From Veillonella denticariosi JCM 15641 (lineage in GTDB: Bacteria; Bacillota; Negativicutes; Veillonellales; Veillonellaceae), in the NCBI RefSeq assembly GCF_002959855.1, contig NZ_PPDB01000007.1, positions 496,001 through 560,000 of the forward strand: a stretch of DNA of 64,000 nucleotides, read 5' to 3'. The notes below the pieces were generated by a model. That model saw only the letters and a program-made list of their open reading frames with translations. It did not search any database and was not told the DNA's origin. This document shows positions 28,811 to 38,149 of the stretch, piece by piece. How positions within the stretch are numbered: position 1 is the first letter of the stretch; the number at the start of each line of letters is the position of its first letter. The position numbers were made by a program, and so were the translations under genes.

Positions 28811-28853
28811 AAAAAAGAAACCTCCATCAATGTAATCAATACATCAATGGAGG
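28811..28853 (-). terminator. Terminator of trxA
   Basis: CCTCCAT and ATGGAGG pair, with an inner ATGT/ACAT extension across a 2-base internal loop; on the minus strand the stem runs into TTTCTTTTTTT. It lies downstream of trxA and separates it from the dcw promoter. Confidence 0.88.
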
Positions 28854-28910
28854 CTTTACCTCTAACATTCTATTATACTTATATTCTATTTAATACTATA
28901 TTAGAATATA

Positions 28911-29231
28911 TTAGAATTTAGATTCGATTGCACCTTGAAGATCGCCTTTTGGCAAGAATCCGATTTTACGGTCCACCACTTCGCCATCTTTCAAAATTAC
29001 AAATGTAGGCAACACTTCAACTTGCAAGGAACGTGCCAATTCAGGTTCTTCATCGGCATTAACCTTTACAAAGTTTGCTTTACCTTGTAATTCACCGGCG
29101 ATTTCTTCAATAATCGGCATCATACGTATGCAATATCCGCACCATGGAGCCCAGAAATCAATAACGGTCACGCCGCCTTGGTTTACTAAATCTTGATACT
29201 CAGCAGTTTTTAATTCTTTTAATTCGCTCAT
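28911..29231 (-). CDS. trxA: Thioredoxin with CGYC active site
   Basis: A 106-residue thioredoxin. The fold is standard: FWAPWCGYC (Cys 31 and 34), VDADEEPEL-like NADEEPELA, and the cis-Pro in VLPTFVIL. The dipeptide between the cysteines is Gly-Tyr instead of the near-universal Gly-Pro; this residue sets the redox potential. It follows the CoA-binding protein gene by 9 bases, with GGAGGG as ribosome site, and ends in a terminator. It could serve a special partner rather than general disulphide reduction. Confidence 0.9.
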   Translation of the reverse strand: MSELKELKTAEYQDLVNQGGVTVIDFWAPWCGYCIRMMPIIEEIAGELQGKANFVKVNADEEPELARSLQVEVLPTFVILKDGEVVDRKIGFLPKGDLQGAIESKF

Positions 29232-29240
29232 TGTACCCTC

Positions 29241-29615
29241 CTACGGTAATTGAACTAATACGCAATCCTGAATGACATGCAATCCCAATACTTTCGCCTT
29301 TTCAACAACAGACGGTTTATCTGCACCGGGTTGCAACCATACGGTAGAGATTCCCAATCGATGACACTCATCTAATGCAGCCAGGCCTACAGCCTCAGGA
29401 ACTACAAAATCCACTACGGCCGGCACGACCGGTAATGCAGAAAGATTTGGATAACATGTATCTCCATCGATTTCGGTAATATTGGGATTAACTGGATATA
29501 CTTCATATCCGTGATCTTTAAGACATTTGTAAATTTTATATCCGAACTTATCGGTCTTATGAGTGGCTCCGATAACGGCCCACACATTTTGCTTTAAAGC
29601 TGTTTCAATTGTCAT
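29241..29615 (-). CDS. CoA-binding domain protein
   Basis: A 124-residue single-domain Rossmann protein of the CoA-binding (YccU-like) family: AVIGATHKTDKFGYK, YPVNPN, DFVVPEAV and a Cys near the C-terminus (VIQDCVLV), all family positions. These proteins bind CoA or related nucleotides; the physiological role is unknown. It forms a two-gene unit with trxA. Confidence 0.85.
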   Translation of the reverse strand: MTIETALKQNVWAVIGATHKTDKFGYKIYKCLKDHGYEVYPVNPNITEIDGDTCYPNLSALPVVPAVVDFVVPEAVGLAALDECHRLGISTVWLQPGADKPSVVEKAKVLGLHVIQDCVLVQLP

Positions 29616-29724
29616 TTGATCACCTCTTATATATCATTATAATAGAATATCGAACATTGTCAATATATTATATCGAATTTTATGATATAACTTTTATAAT
29701 CTTATAATTCTTCACTATATACGC

Positions 29725-30774
29725 TCAACCAACACAATCTACGACAACAGTCTTCCTGCATAATGCAGATATATCCAAGTCAATATTGAGCAGCTGCTTT
29801 AACGATATTTTGCGAGATGGTAACGATGTCTCTGACAAAAGTCCACATTGCACAACAAGTTCTCCCAGTATGCGTTCAGGAGACCATTCCTGCTGGCGCA
29901 ATTCGCGAACGGTAATACTTTTCTGTCGCTTAGATAAACGATACCCATCCTTATCAATTAATAAAGGAGCATGTCCATAAGAAGGAATCACGATAGGAGA
30001 TGTATCATATGCCATATCAGAAGTTTTAAGATTATCCGATCGTATACCAAAGTGTTGTACTAATTCTTTGAAATCAAATTGATAGGACTCTTTCAATGTT
30101 TTATATAAATATAATTGTTGCCCCGTTGTATCCAATAAATCATCACCGCGAATAACTTCTGATATTCCCATGGCAATATCATCGAGAACAACGGCCAAAT
30201 TATACGCATACATGCCATCGCCTCGACGCAACACATAATCATCCAGTTCACCAACTAGACGGATGTTTTGAGATCCTTGCCAAAGATCCATAAAATGCAT
30301 TTCACAGTTATCCACGGCAAGCCGTAAGGACGGTTCCTTCTCAGCTCGCAATAAGTCTATTTTCTCAGAGCTAAGATAACGACAATACCCATCATAACGA
30401 TGAACGGCTTCATCTAAATGAGGTGCCGAAGCGATAGATTGCAACCGTGTACGATTACAAAAACACGGATAGACTCGCCGGTCCAAGGATAACCGGTCTA
30501 AAACTGCAGCGTAATACCCTTGACGTTCGCTCTGCCAGTAGGATGATAAGGGACCGCCTACACGGGGACCTTCATCCCAATCAAACCCGAGCCATTCCAA
30601 ATCATCGAGAAGAACCTCACCCAATTCACGCTTCGACCGCTGTAGATCAATATCCTCCATGCGCACCACATATGTCCCCTGTTGCTGTCTCGTCGATATA
30701 TACGACAAAAGGGCGATCCACACGTTACCCAGGTGGATATACCCTGTTGGGCTCGGTGCAAATCGTCCCTTCAT
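29725..30774 (-). CDS. gluQ: Glutamyl-Q tRNA(Asp) synthetase-like protein
   Basis: A 349-residue paralogue of the GluRS catalytic core without an anticodon-binding domain. RFAPSPTGYIHLGN carries the HIGH-type motif (HLGN), YPCFCNR and YDGYC supply the Cys ligands of the GluQ zinc site, and RLSKRQKS is the KMSKS-type loop. The family attaches glutamate to queuosine 34 of tRNA(Asp). It is slightly longer than the E. coli enzyme at the C-terminus. The start follows AGGAG; the gene is transcribed after the M16 peptidase (41-base gap). Confidence 0.85.
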   Translation of the reverse strand: MKGRFAPSPTGYIHLGNVWIALLSYISTRQQQGTYVVRMEDIDLQRSKRELGEVLLDDLEWLGFDWDEGPRVGGPLSSYWQSERQGYYAAVLDRLSLDRRVYPCFCNRTRLQSIASAPHLDEAVHRYDGYCRYLSSEKIDLLRAEKEPSLRLAVDNCEMHFMDLWQGSQNIRLVGELDDYVLRRGDGMYAYNLAVVLDDIAMGISEVIRGDDLLDTTGQQLYLYKTLKESYQFDFKELVQHFGIRSDNLKTSDMAYDTSPIVIPSYGHAPLLIDKDGYRLSKRQKSITVRELRQQEWSPERILGELVVQCGLLSETSLPSRKISLKQLLNIDLDISALCRKTVVVDCVG

Positions 30775-30815
30775 GTTAAACTCCTATATCTGTTTAATAC
30801 ATTTAATAAGTCTTT

Positions 30816-33725
30816 TTATCCCAAGGATATAATATGGTCAAAAATAGCCCCTGCATCCTTTATCTTTTGCTCGTTACCCATGGTACAAATATGGTTATCC
30901 TTTAATACAGGTTCTACCACATCGGCCAAAGCTACAATATCCTCCGGTTGACATGCTATAACTTGTTTGCGGAATTCCACTTTATCCTCGAGTTTTGCAC
31001 CGCTAAAGTACATACCCATTGCGCGAGGGCCGCGCAATGCCGGTGTCATCGGCAAATCCAAGGCGCTCATAGTACCAATAATATATTTACGCATTTCTCG
31101 ATCCGTCAATGTGAAATGGCGAAGATAATCCGGCAATTCCTTATATACATTCAATGTTTCCACCAAATTAGGATCACGATAACTGCAGAAAATCATATTG
31201 CCATCATCGTAGAAATTGGCAAATGCACCATATGCGCCACCTTGTACGCGAATGCGAATCCAAAGGTATTCATAGCGCAAAATGGTCTCCAACACACTCA
31301 TAGGCCCGATATGCTTAAAACCATGATCGATAAAGTTACCGCCCTGAGCCACGTATTGAACCTTTCCGGCCGTGACGATCCCTTCATTGCCTTCAGCACG
31401 CTTGATTTGCAATGTATTATTAGGCAACGCTTCCGTACTCCACATCATTAACAACGGCTCCATAAGGTTTTTAAAGGTATCCAATTCACTGTCTTTACCG
31501 ACAAACATGATATCCACATTATTTGCACGGAAGATTTTTCTGGCAACATCAGCCAATTTTTCAGGCAATAACGGTAAAGCAGCAGGATTTGATGCAAGCT
31601 CACTAATCTTTCGATAATATCCGAGATTTCCGTCATCACGGAATTTACCGACCGCAGACACCTGAGCCATAACGCGTTGACTCACAATCGAGTTACCTCT
31701 GCGGAATGCTTCATTATCCCAAATAGATTTACTTTCCTGAACGAGTTCCGTCAATCGACCTTCATTACTGTAATCCGCGTATTGCACGACTTCATTGATG
31801 AGACGACATAAATCCAATAATTTGGAATTCAATGCTTTACTACGAACAATCATGAGCGGTACAAATTCATCGCGTTTACCATCCTTGCTTATAGCCGTGA
31901 TATCGGAACTCAAGCCGCCAAGGTTCAAATTGATGTCATTTGCCAATTCTTTATAGGAACGATATTTCGTATCTATGCGACCGATAATGTCACTCAAAAT
32001 ATCTGCATAGAACAGCTCTTCCTCAGTGAGGCAGCTCAAGTTGAAATAGAACGCCACATAATTGATTCCCTTTGTGAAAGTAGGCACAAAATGAACCGTA
32101 GTGGACCCGATTTTACTTTCATAACGTTCAACAGCTTCCATTTCAGGTGTTAAGTCAGATAATTCAAGGAGAGGAATAGAAGCTAGCGCTTCATCACTAT
32201 CCGGAGTTTCCTGACGTATTTTTAGGCGTTTCGTCTGTTCAACGATACCTTCAATTTCGGCCTTACCCATATTGTCTTTCACATTAGCCAAATATTCCTT
32301 AACTTCGGCGTCCTTTCGTTCCTGTAAACCTCGTTCCGGATAGATGGACACCAATGCTTTATGCTGATTATCCAGAATGGAGCGACGGATCAAGTCCTCA
32401 AAATATGAGCCCCGTAAACCGTGACGAATATTAGCTAACGCCTCTTCATAGTGCAGCAATTTAATCGGATCCTGATCATAAAGCCAATTATCCATCATGC
32501 GAATGATATAGGCCAGACCGATTGGACGTCCGCCGAAGTCGCCTTCACGAAGGGCAAACTCAATGCTGTTAAGAGAGGCTTCCAACAATTCCTTATCGAT
32601 TCCTTTATCGCATAATTCCTGTAGTGTGGACTCCACAATACGTTGCAATTCAGCCTGCTTACTCATATCGGAACCCGATGCCTGAATTGTCCAGATGGGC
32701 TGACGAATACTGTCCAAGTAATAACCGCTCACGTCAGATCCGATACCTGCTTTCACCAAAGCCTGTTTCAACGGAGCCGCAGGAGATGTCAATAGAGCAT
32801 GCGTCAAAATTTCAAAGGCGAGGCTCTGCTCAGGGGTTACGGACGGCAATACATACGCATAGGAATGCAGCGTACGGTTATCCGTAAATTCATCGGAACC
32901 TACACTGTACGGATAACTGACAACCTTTCCCTCCTTGAACGGAGTTTGCAGAGTAACCTCAGTATGAATATCGATGGCATCGAAATGACTCAAGTATTCA
33001 TCATTCAAAAACCGTAACTGGTCCTCAATGTTCATTTCGCCGTACAGGAAGATATAACTGTTTGACGGATGATAATGAACATTGTAAAAATTCTGGAATT
33101 CTTCATACGTCAAATCCGTAATATGATCAGGATCTCCGCCGGAGTCCACCCCATATGTCGTGTCAGGGAAGAGTTCACGCATCATCTGCCGTTCAAGAAC
33201 GGAATCAGGAGATGAGTAAACACCTTTCATTTCATTGAACACGACCCCTTTATACGTCAGCTCATCATCTGCATGATCAAGCTCATAATGCCAGCCTTCC
33301 TGCATGACGATTTCCGCATCTTCACGAACGCGGGGATAAAATACCGCATCTAGGTACACATCCATCAAATTCCGAAAATCCTTATCGTTCTTGCTCGCCA
33401 CAGGATACATGGTCTTATCCGGATAGGTCATAGCGTTCAAAAAGGTATTTAACGACCCTTTCACAAGTTCTACAAAAGGCTCTTTTAACGGAAACTTACG
33501 GGATCCACAAAGTACGGAGTGTTCCATGATATGAGCTACGCCCGTACTGTTGTGCGGTGTAGTTCTGAATGCAATATTAAATACTTTATTTGAATCTGGA
33601 GAATCGATATAAATCAAACGAGCCCCTGATTTTTCATGTTTCATTTCATAAGCGGTACCATTAATCTCCTCGATACGCTCAATACGATTAAGGCGAAAGC
33701 CAGAATAAACTTTATTTACCTCCAT
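30816..33725 (-). CDS. M16C-family zinc metallopeptidase (PreP-like)
   Basis: A 969-residue peptidase of the insulinase/pitrilysin superfamily, large single-chain type. The inverted zinc motif HIMEH is at 65-69, followed by SVLCGSRKFPLKEPFVELVKGS, a hallmark of the presequence-protease branch; the distal Glu ligand lies in the ELDHADDELTYKGVVFNEMKG stretch. No signal peptide, so it is likely cytoplasmic and degrades peptides. The start at 33725 follows AAGGGAT; an in-frame ATG 24 bases upstream contains that site in its codons. Confidence 0.92.
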   Translation of the reverse strand: MEVNKVYSGFRLNRIERIEEINGTAYEMKHEKSGARLIYIDSPDSNKVFNIAFRTTPHNSTGVAHIMEHSVLCGSRKFPLKEPFVELVKGSLNTFLNAMTYPDKTMYPVASKNDKDFRNLMDVYLDAVFYPRVREDAEIVMQEGWHYELDHADDELTYKGVVFNEMKGVYSSPDSVLERQMMRELFPDTTYGVDSGGDPDHITDLTYEEFQNFYNVHYHPSNSYIFLYGEMNIEDQLRFLNDEYLSHFDAIDIHTEVTLQTPFKEGKVVSYPYSVGSDEFTDNRTLHSYAYVLPSVTPEQSLAFEILTHALLTSPAAPLKQALVKAGIGSDVSGYYLDSIRQPIWTIQASGSDMSKQAELQRIVESTLQELCDKGIDKELLEASLNSIEFALREGDFGGRPIGLAYIIRMMDNWLYDQDPIKLLHYEEALANIRHGLRGSYFEDLIRRSILDNQHKALVSIYPERGLQERKDAEVKEYLANVKDNMGKAEIEGIVEQTKRLKIRQETPDSDEALASIPLLELSDLTPEMEAVERYESKIGSTTVHFVPTFTKGINYVAFYFNLSCLTEEELFYADILSDIIGRIDTKYRSYKELANDINLNLGGLSSDITAISKDGKRDEFVPLMIVRSKALNSKLLDLCRLINEVVQYADYSNEGRLTELVQESKSIWDNEAFRRGNSIVSQRVMAQVSAVGKFRDDGNLGYYRKISELASNPAALPLLPEKLADVARKIFRANNVDIMFVGKDSELDTFKNLMEPLLMMWSTEALPNNTLQIKRAEGNEGIVTAGKVQYVAQGGNFIDHGFKHIGPMSVLETILRYEYLWIRIRVQGGAYGAFANFYDDGNMIFCSYRDPNLVETLNVYKELPDYLRHFTLTDREMRKYIIGTMSALDLPMTPALRGPRAMGMYFSGAKLEDKVEFRKQVIACQPEDIVALADVVEPVLKDNHICTMGNEQKIKDAGAIFDHIISLG

Positions 33726-33836
33726 GCCATCCCTTCTTTCTATATACATATAATTAATTATCTCAATATATTATTATATCACGACACGACATCTAAATAT
33801 ACAGGACAAGAATCACTATCAAATATATGCTGTATA

Positions 33837-33884
33837 TAAAACACCCTACGGATACATCGTCTTAGACGAGGCACCATAGGGTGT
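33837..33884 (-). terminator. Terminator of the lysC unit
   Basis: ACACCCTA and TAGGGTGT pair at the base of a hairpin whose loop contains a nested CGTC/GACG stem; on the minus strand it runs into GTTTTATAT. The T run is short, so efficiency may be modest. Confidence 0.65.
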
Positions 33885-33888
33885 AAAC

Positions 33889-34206
33889 TTATTTATTATG
33901 TTGCATCTGCCACTTATTATTGCGACGCAAGGTTAACAGACCTTCCAAGACAGCTTCAAATTGTACGAAACTCAATGTATACGGCGCATACATATCCGGA
34001 ACAACCTTATAAGTTATGGTCACTTCCGATTTATCATAATCGTAAAATATACCATGCAGATTGCTCATCGTCGTATATCCCGTCTGAGCCTGCTCCAAGG
34101 TGGGAATCGGCTGATTTTTCAAGTTACCGAGCAAATCGCTGATAAAGCCTTCCTTTCGACCTTGATCATTGAGCATTTCATCCATAAAACTACCGAGACT
34201 ATCCAT
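33889..34206 (-). CDS. Small protein of unknown function downstream of lysC
   Basis: I do not recognise this 105-residue soluble protein. It has no signal peptide or cysteine. The N-terminus is acidic (MDSLGSFMDEMLND) and the C-terminus basic (LRRNNKWQMQHNK); a central beta-rich part reads EVTITYKVVPDMYAPYTLSF. Start and ribosome site (GAGG within the lysC end) are good, the gap to lysC is 6 bases and a terminator follows, so it is probably a real gene translated with aspartokinase. Confidence 0.7.
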   Translation of the reverse strand: MDSLGSFMDEMLNDQGRKEGFISDLLGNLKNQPIPTLEQAQTGYTTMSNLHGIFYDYDKSEVTITYKVVPDMYAPYTLSFVQFEAVLEGLLTLRRNNKWQMQHNK

Positions 34207-34212
34207 ATGGAA

Positions 34213-35442
34213 TTAACCTCGTTTGTCTAATATCAAACCATTATGGATTACGCGTACCGCATCTTTCACACGATCTTCCGCAACGAGGCAGGAGATACTG
34301 ATTTCAGAAGTCGAAATGATTTCAATATTGATTCCCTCTTTACTGAGGATATCGAACATTTGAGCCGCAACGCCCGGTTGACCTAACATGCCGGCACCGA
34401 TGATGGATACTTTCGCCATTTTTTCATCGATATTGACAGCTTCAATGTCGATAGACTGTTGTAGTTGCGCCAATACTTCACGCGCCAATACGACATCATC
34501 CAAAGCAATTGTAAAAATAAGGTCCGTCTTAGGCTCATTTTTAGAACGGATAGATTGAACAATCATATCCACATCCACATTTTTCTCCGCCAACGCTTTA
34601 AATACGGTTGCCGCGATGCCCGGCTTATTCTCAACGCCTACGAGAGCCACTTTTGCTGTGTTTGTATCATCTGCAACTCCGGTAATAACGTGTTTATTTG
34701 CTTCCACTGTATAATCCTCCCGAATAATTGTACCTGTTGTATCACTGAATGTAGAACGCACATGAATAGGTACGCCATATCGAAAACCCATTTCTACGGC
34801 GCGAGGTTGCATTACCCCTGCACCAAGGCGAGCCATTTCAAGCATTTCACCGTATGTGACCTCTTCCAGTTTGAAAGCTTCCTTCGCCACGCGAGGATCC
34901 GTCGAATACACGCCGTCAACATCGGTAAAGATTTCACATACATCCGCTTCCATCGCACCTGCCAGAGCTACCGCAGTCGTATCGGAACCTCCGCGCCCGA
35001 GGGTAACCATATCGCCAATATCGGTAATCCCCTGAAATCCCGCAACGACAACGATATTACCTTCGTTAAGGGCTGTAAACACACGGTTCGGATCAATCTC
35101 AAGAATACGACCTTTATTAAAATTGTCAGAACTTGTGATACCCGCTTGAGCCCCTGTCATGGAAATGGCCTTTTGTCCACGCTCACTGAAAGCCATAGCC
35201 ATCAACGCGATTGTAACCTGTTCCCCGGTACATAATAATCGGTCCATTTCACGACCATATGGTTTCGACGTCACTTGCTTTGCTAGGGCTACCAAATCAT
35301 CAGTAGTGTCCCCCATCGCGGAAACGACGACAACAATCTGATCGTCAGATTGCTTCTCTCTAATAACGCGATCGACGATATTGAATATTTTTTCCGGTGT
35401 TGCTACAGAACTGCCACCAAATTTTTTAACGATTAAGGCCAC
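34213..35442 (-). CDS. lysC: Aspartokinase
   Basis: Phosphorylates aspartate at the start of the lysine/diaminopimelate, threonine and methionine pathways. The 409-residue product has KKFGGSSVA, GRGGSDTTAVALA and FTDVDGVYSTDPR in the kinase domain (1-245) and two ACT domains after that, for feedback control. The start is GTG at 35442 with GAGGGAT upstream. A promoter is visible at 35489-35518. The downstream 105-residue gene is coupled. Confidence 0.96.
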   Translation of the reverse strand: MALIVKKFGGSSVATPEKIFNIVDRVIREKQSDDQIVVVVSAMGDTTDDLVALAKQVTSKPYGREMDRLLCTGEQVTIALMAMAFSERGQKAISMTGAQAGITSSDNFNKGRILEIDPNRVFTALNEGNIVVVAGFQGITDIGDMVTLGRGGSDTTAVALAGAMEADVCEIFTDVDGVYSTDPRVAKEAFKLEEVTYGEMLEMARLGAGVMQPRAVEMGFRYGVPIHVRSTFSDTTGTIIREDYTVEANKHVITGVADDTNTAKVALVGVENKPGIAATVFKALAEKNVDVDMIVQSIRSKNEPKTDLIFTIALDDVVLAREVLAQLQQSIDIEAVNIDEKMAKVSIIGAGMLGQPGVAAQMFDILSKEGINIEIISTSEISISCLVAEDRVKDAVRVIHNGLILDKRG

Positions 35443-35488
35443 AATAATCCCTCATTTAACGTAACTTACTAAAAATGAATATGCATTT

Positions 35489-35518
35489 ACTTTACCACAA
35501 AATGAACCGCACTGTAAA
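35489..35518 (-). promoter_or_regulatory. Promoter of lysC
   Basis: Minus-strand TTTACA (35513-35518) and TAAAGT (35489-35494, preceded by an extended TGG) are 18 bases apart, about 47 bases upstream of the GTG start. Confidence 0.5.
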
Positions 35519-35583
35519 GGTTCTGACAGCACATTTTCCACCAGTAATAAACTTTAATCTTTTTCACGAGGACAAAAATATGC

Positions 35584-35612
35584 AAAAAAAATACCAGCTC
35601 GGAAGCTGGTAT
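35584..35612 (-). terminator. Terminator of the superoxide reductase gene
   Basis: ATACCAGCT and AGCTGGTAT form a 9-bp stem with a four-base loop, followed on the minus strand by eight T residues, 12 bases after the stop codon. Confidence 0.95.
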
Positions 35613-35623
35613 TAAAGTTGCAA

Positions 35624-36013
35624 TTAAGCAACAACGATATCTTTTTCAGATTCCCACAAACCGTGGATGTTGCAGTAAGAAACAGCAATCAATTTGCCGG
35701 ATTTCTTCAACGCTACTGCAAGAGTACCTTCAGAAACAGCCACTACAGGACCTTCATTAGCAGTTGCACCGTCACCATGCACGTTGAAATCGATAGCACC
35801 GATTTCGTAAGGTAATTGAGTGCCTTCCGCTACGAAGTACAATTTAATCCAACCGATATGATGTTCTACCGTATTTGGATGTGCAATGTCCTTACCTACG
35901 GACAATGTTACGTGGAAAGTTTCACCTGCTTTTACAGTATCCACAGTTTCAATTACGGGAACGTGTTTTTCAATTGCGAAATCGCCAGATTTAATGTAGT
36001 CATGAACAGCCAT
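35624..36013 (-). CDS. Superoxide reductase (neelaredoxin type)
   Basis: Reduces superoxide to hydrogen peroxide without making oxygen, typical of anaerobes. The 129-residue protein has the single SOR iron site: EKHVP (Glu 15, His 17), HPNTVEHHIGWI with His ligands near 45 and 51, and the C-terminal CNIHG (Cys 114, His 117). The N-terminal desulforedoxin domain of desulfoferrodoxins is absent. The start follows AGGAGG; an in-frame extension to 36043 lies upstream of it. It is monocistronic with its own promoter and terminator. Confidence 0.93.
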   Translation of the reverse strand: MAVHDYIKSGDFAIEKHVPVIETVDTVKAGETFHVTLSVGKDIAHPNTVEHHIGWIKLYFVAEGTQLPYEIGAIDFNVHGDGATANEGPVVAVSEGTLAVALKKSGKLIAVSYCNIHGLWESEKDIVVA

Positions 36014-36088
36014 AAAAACCTCCTGGTTAATTCTTATATACATACTTAATGTTTATAAATCTCATGCACACGCTGTGCTTATGTCTAT

Positions 36089-36117
36089 ATTATACATTTT
36101 CGATATAGTTTACGCAA
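36089..36117 (-). promoter_or_regulatory. Promoter of the superoxide reductase gene
   Basis: Minus-strand TTGCGT (36112-36117) and TATAAT (36089-36094) are 17 bases apart. A GCACA/TGTGC dyad (36066-36078) lies around the expected transcription start and could bind a regulator. Confidence 0.55.
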
Positions 36118-36186
36118 GAACTTTTTCGAAAAATTTAGATTTATTTTTCAGCTGAGAATACTTGGTAATTTTACTCTAGGAAACGC

Positions 36187-36729
36187 CTAAAATTCTATGC
36201 CCTTGGCAGCCTTGATTCCCTTTTCATAAGCGTGCTTAACAACCTTCATTTCCGTTACCGTATCCGCCAACTCGATAATCTCAGGCTTTGCATAACGGCC
36301 CGTCAAAATAACATGGAGGCGTTCCGGCTTATGTTGTAGCATATCTACTACAGATTGCACATCGATGAGCTCATAGTTAATAGCATTATTAATTTCATCC
36401 ATAATAATGAGATCCCATTTATCTGAGTTAACCTCATCAACCAAAGTACGCCATGCCTCCTGGGCGGCCGTCTTATGTCGATCCAATTCCGCCGGAGATA
36501 TTTCATCTCTCTTATAATAAATAAAGCCCTTCCCCATGGAACGAATCTCTATATTATCCCCCAACTTCTCGATGCCTGCCAATTCTCCATAGCCGTTACC
36601 ACTTTTTATAAACTGTAAAATCAAGACCTTAAAGCCTTGCCCTACAGCACGTAACGCTACACCCAAAGCAGCTGTCGTTTTCCCTTTACCGTTGCCGGTA
36701 TTGACCAAAATCAAACCACGATCACTCAT
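36187..36729 (-). CDS. cobA: Corrinoid adenosyltransferase (CobA/CobO/BtuR)
   Basis: Transfers adenosyl from ATP to the cobalt of corrinoids. The 180-residue protein begins with a P-loop, NTGNGKGKTT (10-19), typical of this family, and has MDEINNAINYELID and LTGRYAKPEIIELADTVTEM. The start at 36729 follows AAGGAG; the earlier in-frame ATG at 36768 lies inside cbiA. It is the last gene of the short cobalamin block, just downstream of cbiA. Confidence 0.94.
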   Translation of the reverse strand: MSDRGLILVNTGNGKGKTTAALGVALRAVGQGFKVLILQFIKSGNGYGELAGIEKLGDNIEIRSMGKGFIYYKRDEISPAELDRHKTAAQEAWRTLVDEVNSDKWDLIIMDEINNAINYELIDVQSVVDMLQHKPERLHVILTGRYAKPEIIELADTVTEMKVVKHAYEKGIKAAKGIEF

Positions 36730-36742
36730 AAGCAACTCCTTA

Positions 36743-38119
36743 TTATCGGTTATTTTTAAATGCCTCACATCGATTTACGAAATGCTGAGCCCCTTCATCG
36801 GTGCCGGCAAAATTCAAATGCAGATACGATGCCAACACATTATTCGATGCATAACCTCCATCATAGGATTGAGGTTTACGCCCGCCCTCCAGGTGAAAAG
36901 CCCACGGGAAATTTTCAATGGTAGGCTCCATCGTAGAAAAATGGAATTCATGACCGCGTAAGCTCGCCCCTGTATCGCCCAACAAGGTATCTCGTTTAGC
37001 CGTAGCCGTCACATACCCTATCTTTTGCAGATTTTGCTGCATCTTGCAATTAGCGGGCACGATACCAACTGTATCATATACAGAACCTTCAAAATCATGA
37101 ATCGTTTCACATAAATACATGAGGCCGCCACATTCCGCATAAATTGGCATTCCCTGTTCGCTGGCTTCACGAATCGATGACTTCATAGCTTCATTGGCGG
37201 ATAACTGATGTAAAAACATCTCCGGAAATCCTCCGCCAAAAATGAGCCCGTCAACAGAAGGAATCTCAACATCATTGAGAGGACTGAAATATACAAGCTC
37301 AGCCCCCTTTTTCTCTAATGCCGCAAGGCTGGCAGGATAATAAAAAGAAAAAGCTTCATCATAGGCAACGCCTATTTTAGCTTTTTTCTGCATATGCGTT
37401 GTATCGGTCGCTTCCGGCAATTCAATTGCCGGCGCACTCGATGCAATAGAAAGCAACCGCTCTAAGTCCACCATCTTTTCCACAGCGCTGCGGATCGTTG
37501 CAATGGCTTCCGTCGGATCCGACTCTGTTACCGGAGTCAACCCGAGATGGCGTTCCGGTGAGTGCATACGGTCATCACGATAAATAGCTCCGATTACGGG
37601 AACACCTATTTTATCCATACCTTCACGAATCATGCGCTCATGGTTAACCGATCCCAAGCGGTTTAAGATAACACCTCCGAAATTAACCTCCGGATCATAA
37701 TCTCGAAACCCTTTGGCGATAGCGGCGGCGCTTTCACCCATAGCCTTACAATCGATGACGAGCACCACCGGCGCCTGTAATTGTTTGGCGATTTGAGCCG
37801 TACTGCTCACGCCCTCTCGTCCACCGTCGTAAAGCCCCATCACTCCTTCGATAATAGCGAGGTCTACACCGTTCGCCATCGATGCAAAAAAGGGATTCAA
37901 CTTGTGAGGCGGTACCAGCCACGTATCTAAATTATAACTGTCTCGACCGGATGCAATTTTATGAAAGCCCGGATCAATATAATCCGGGCCCACTTTAAAA
38001 GATTGCACCGTACGTCCTTCCCCTGCATAAGCCGCTAATAGGCCTGCTACAATAGTCGTCTTACCTACACCTGAATTGGTGCCGGCAATGACAACGCGTG
38101 GAATCTGTACTGTGTTCAT
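36743..38119 (-). CDS. cbiA: Cobyrinate a,c-diamide synthase
   Basis: ATP-dependent amidation of the a and c carboxylates of cobyrinate, using glutamine. The 458-residue product has an N-terminal dethiobiotin-synthetase-like P-loop domain (VIAGTNSGVGKTTI) and a C-terminal glutamine amidotransferase domain with the nucleophile in YAECGGLMYLCE and the His in RGHEFHFS. Lies 30 bases downstream of cbiL and 13 bases upstream of the cobA start. Confidence 0.95.
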   Translation of the reverse strand: MNTVQIPRVVIAGTNSGVGKTTIVAGLLAAYAGEGRTVQSFKVGPDYIDPGFHKIASGRDSYNLDTWLVPPHKLNPFFASMANGVDLAIIEGVMGLYDGGREGVSSTAQIAKQLQAPVVLVIDCKAMGESAAAIAKGFRDYDPEVNFGGVILNRLGSVNHERMIREGMDKIGVPVIGAIYRDDRMHSPERHLGLTPVTESDPTEAIATIRSAVEKMVDLERLLSIASSAPAIELPEATDTTHMQKKAKIGVAYDEAFSFYYPASLAALEKKGAELVYFSPLNDVEIPSVDGLIFGGGFPEMFLHQLSANEAMKSSIREASEQGMPIYAECGGLMYLCETIHDFEGSVYDTVGIVPANCKMQQNLQKIGYVTATAKRDTLLGDTGASLRGHEFHFSTMEPTIENFPWAFHLEGGRKPQSYDGGYASNNVLASYLHLNFAGTDEGAQHFVNRCEAFKNNR

Positions 38120-38149
38120 AGATATTACCTCGTAGTTACGACGTGTTTG

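Noticed and set aside
34465-35235. 256-codon open frame on the strand opposite lysC
   Set aside because: It is the reverse-strand shadow of a conserved gene, has no ribosome site and gives a Cys/His-rich, unconserved product.
36159-36195. Hairpin at the end of cobA as a terminator
   Set aside because: AATTTTA/TAAAATT and TAGG/CCTA can pair, but there is no T run after the stem and it covers the stop codon.
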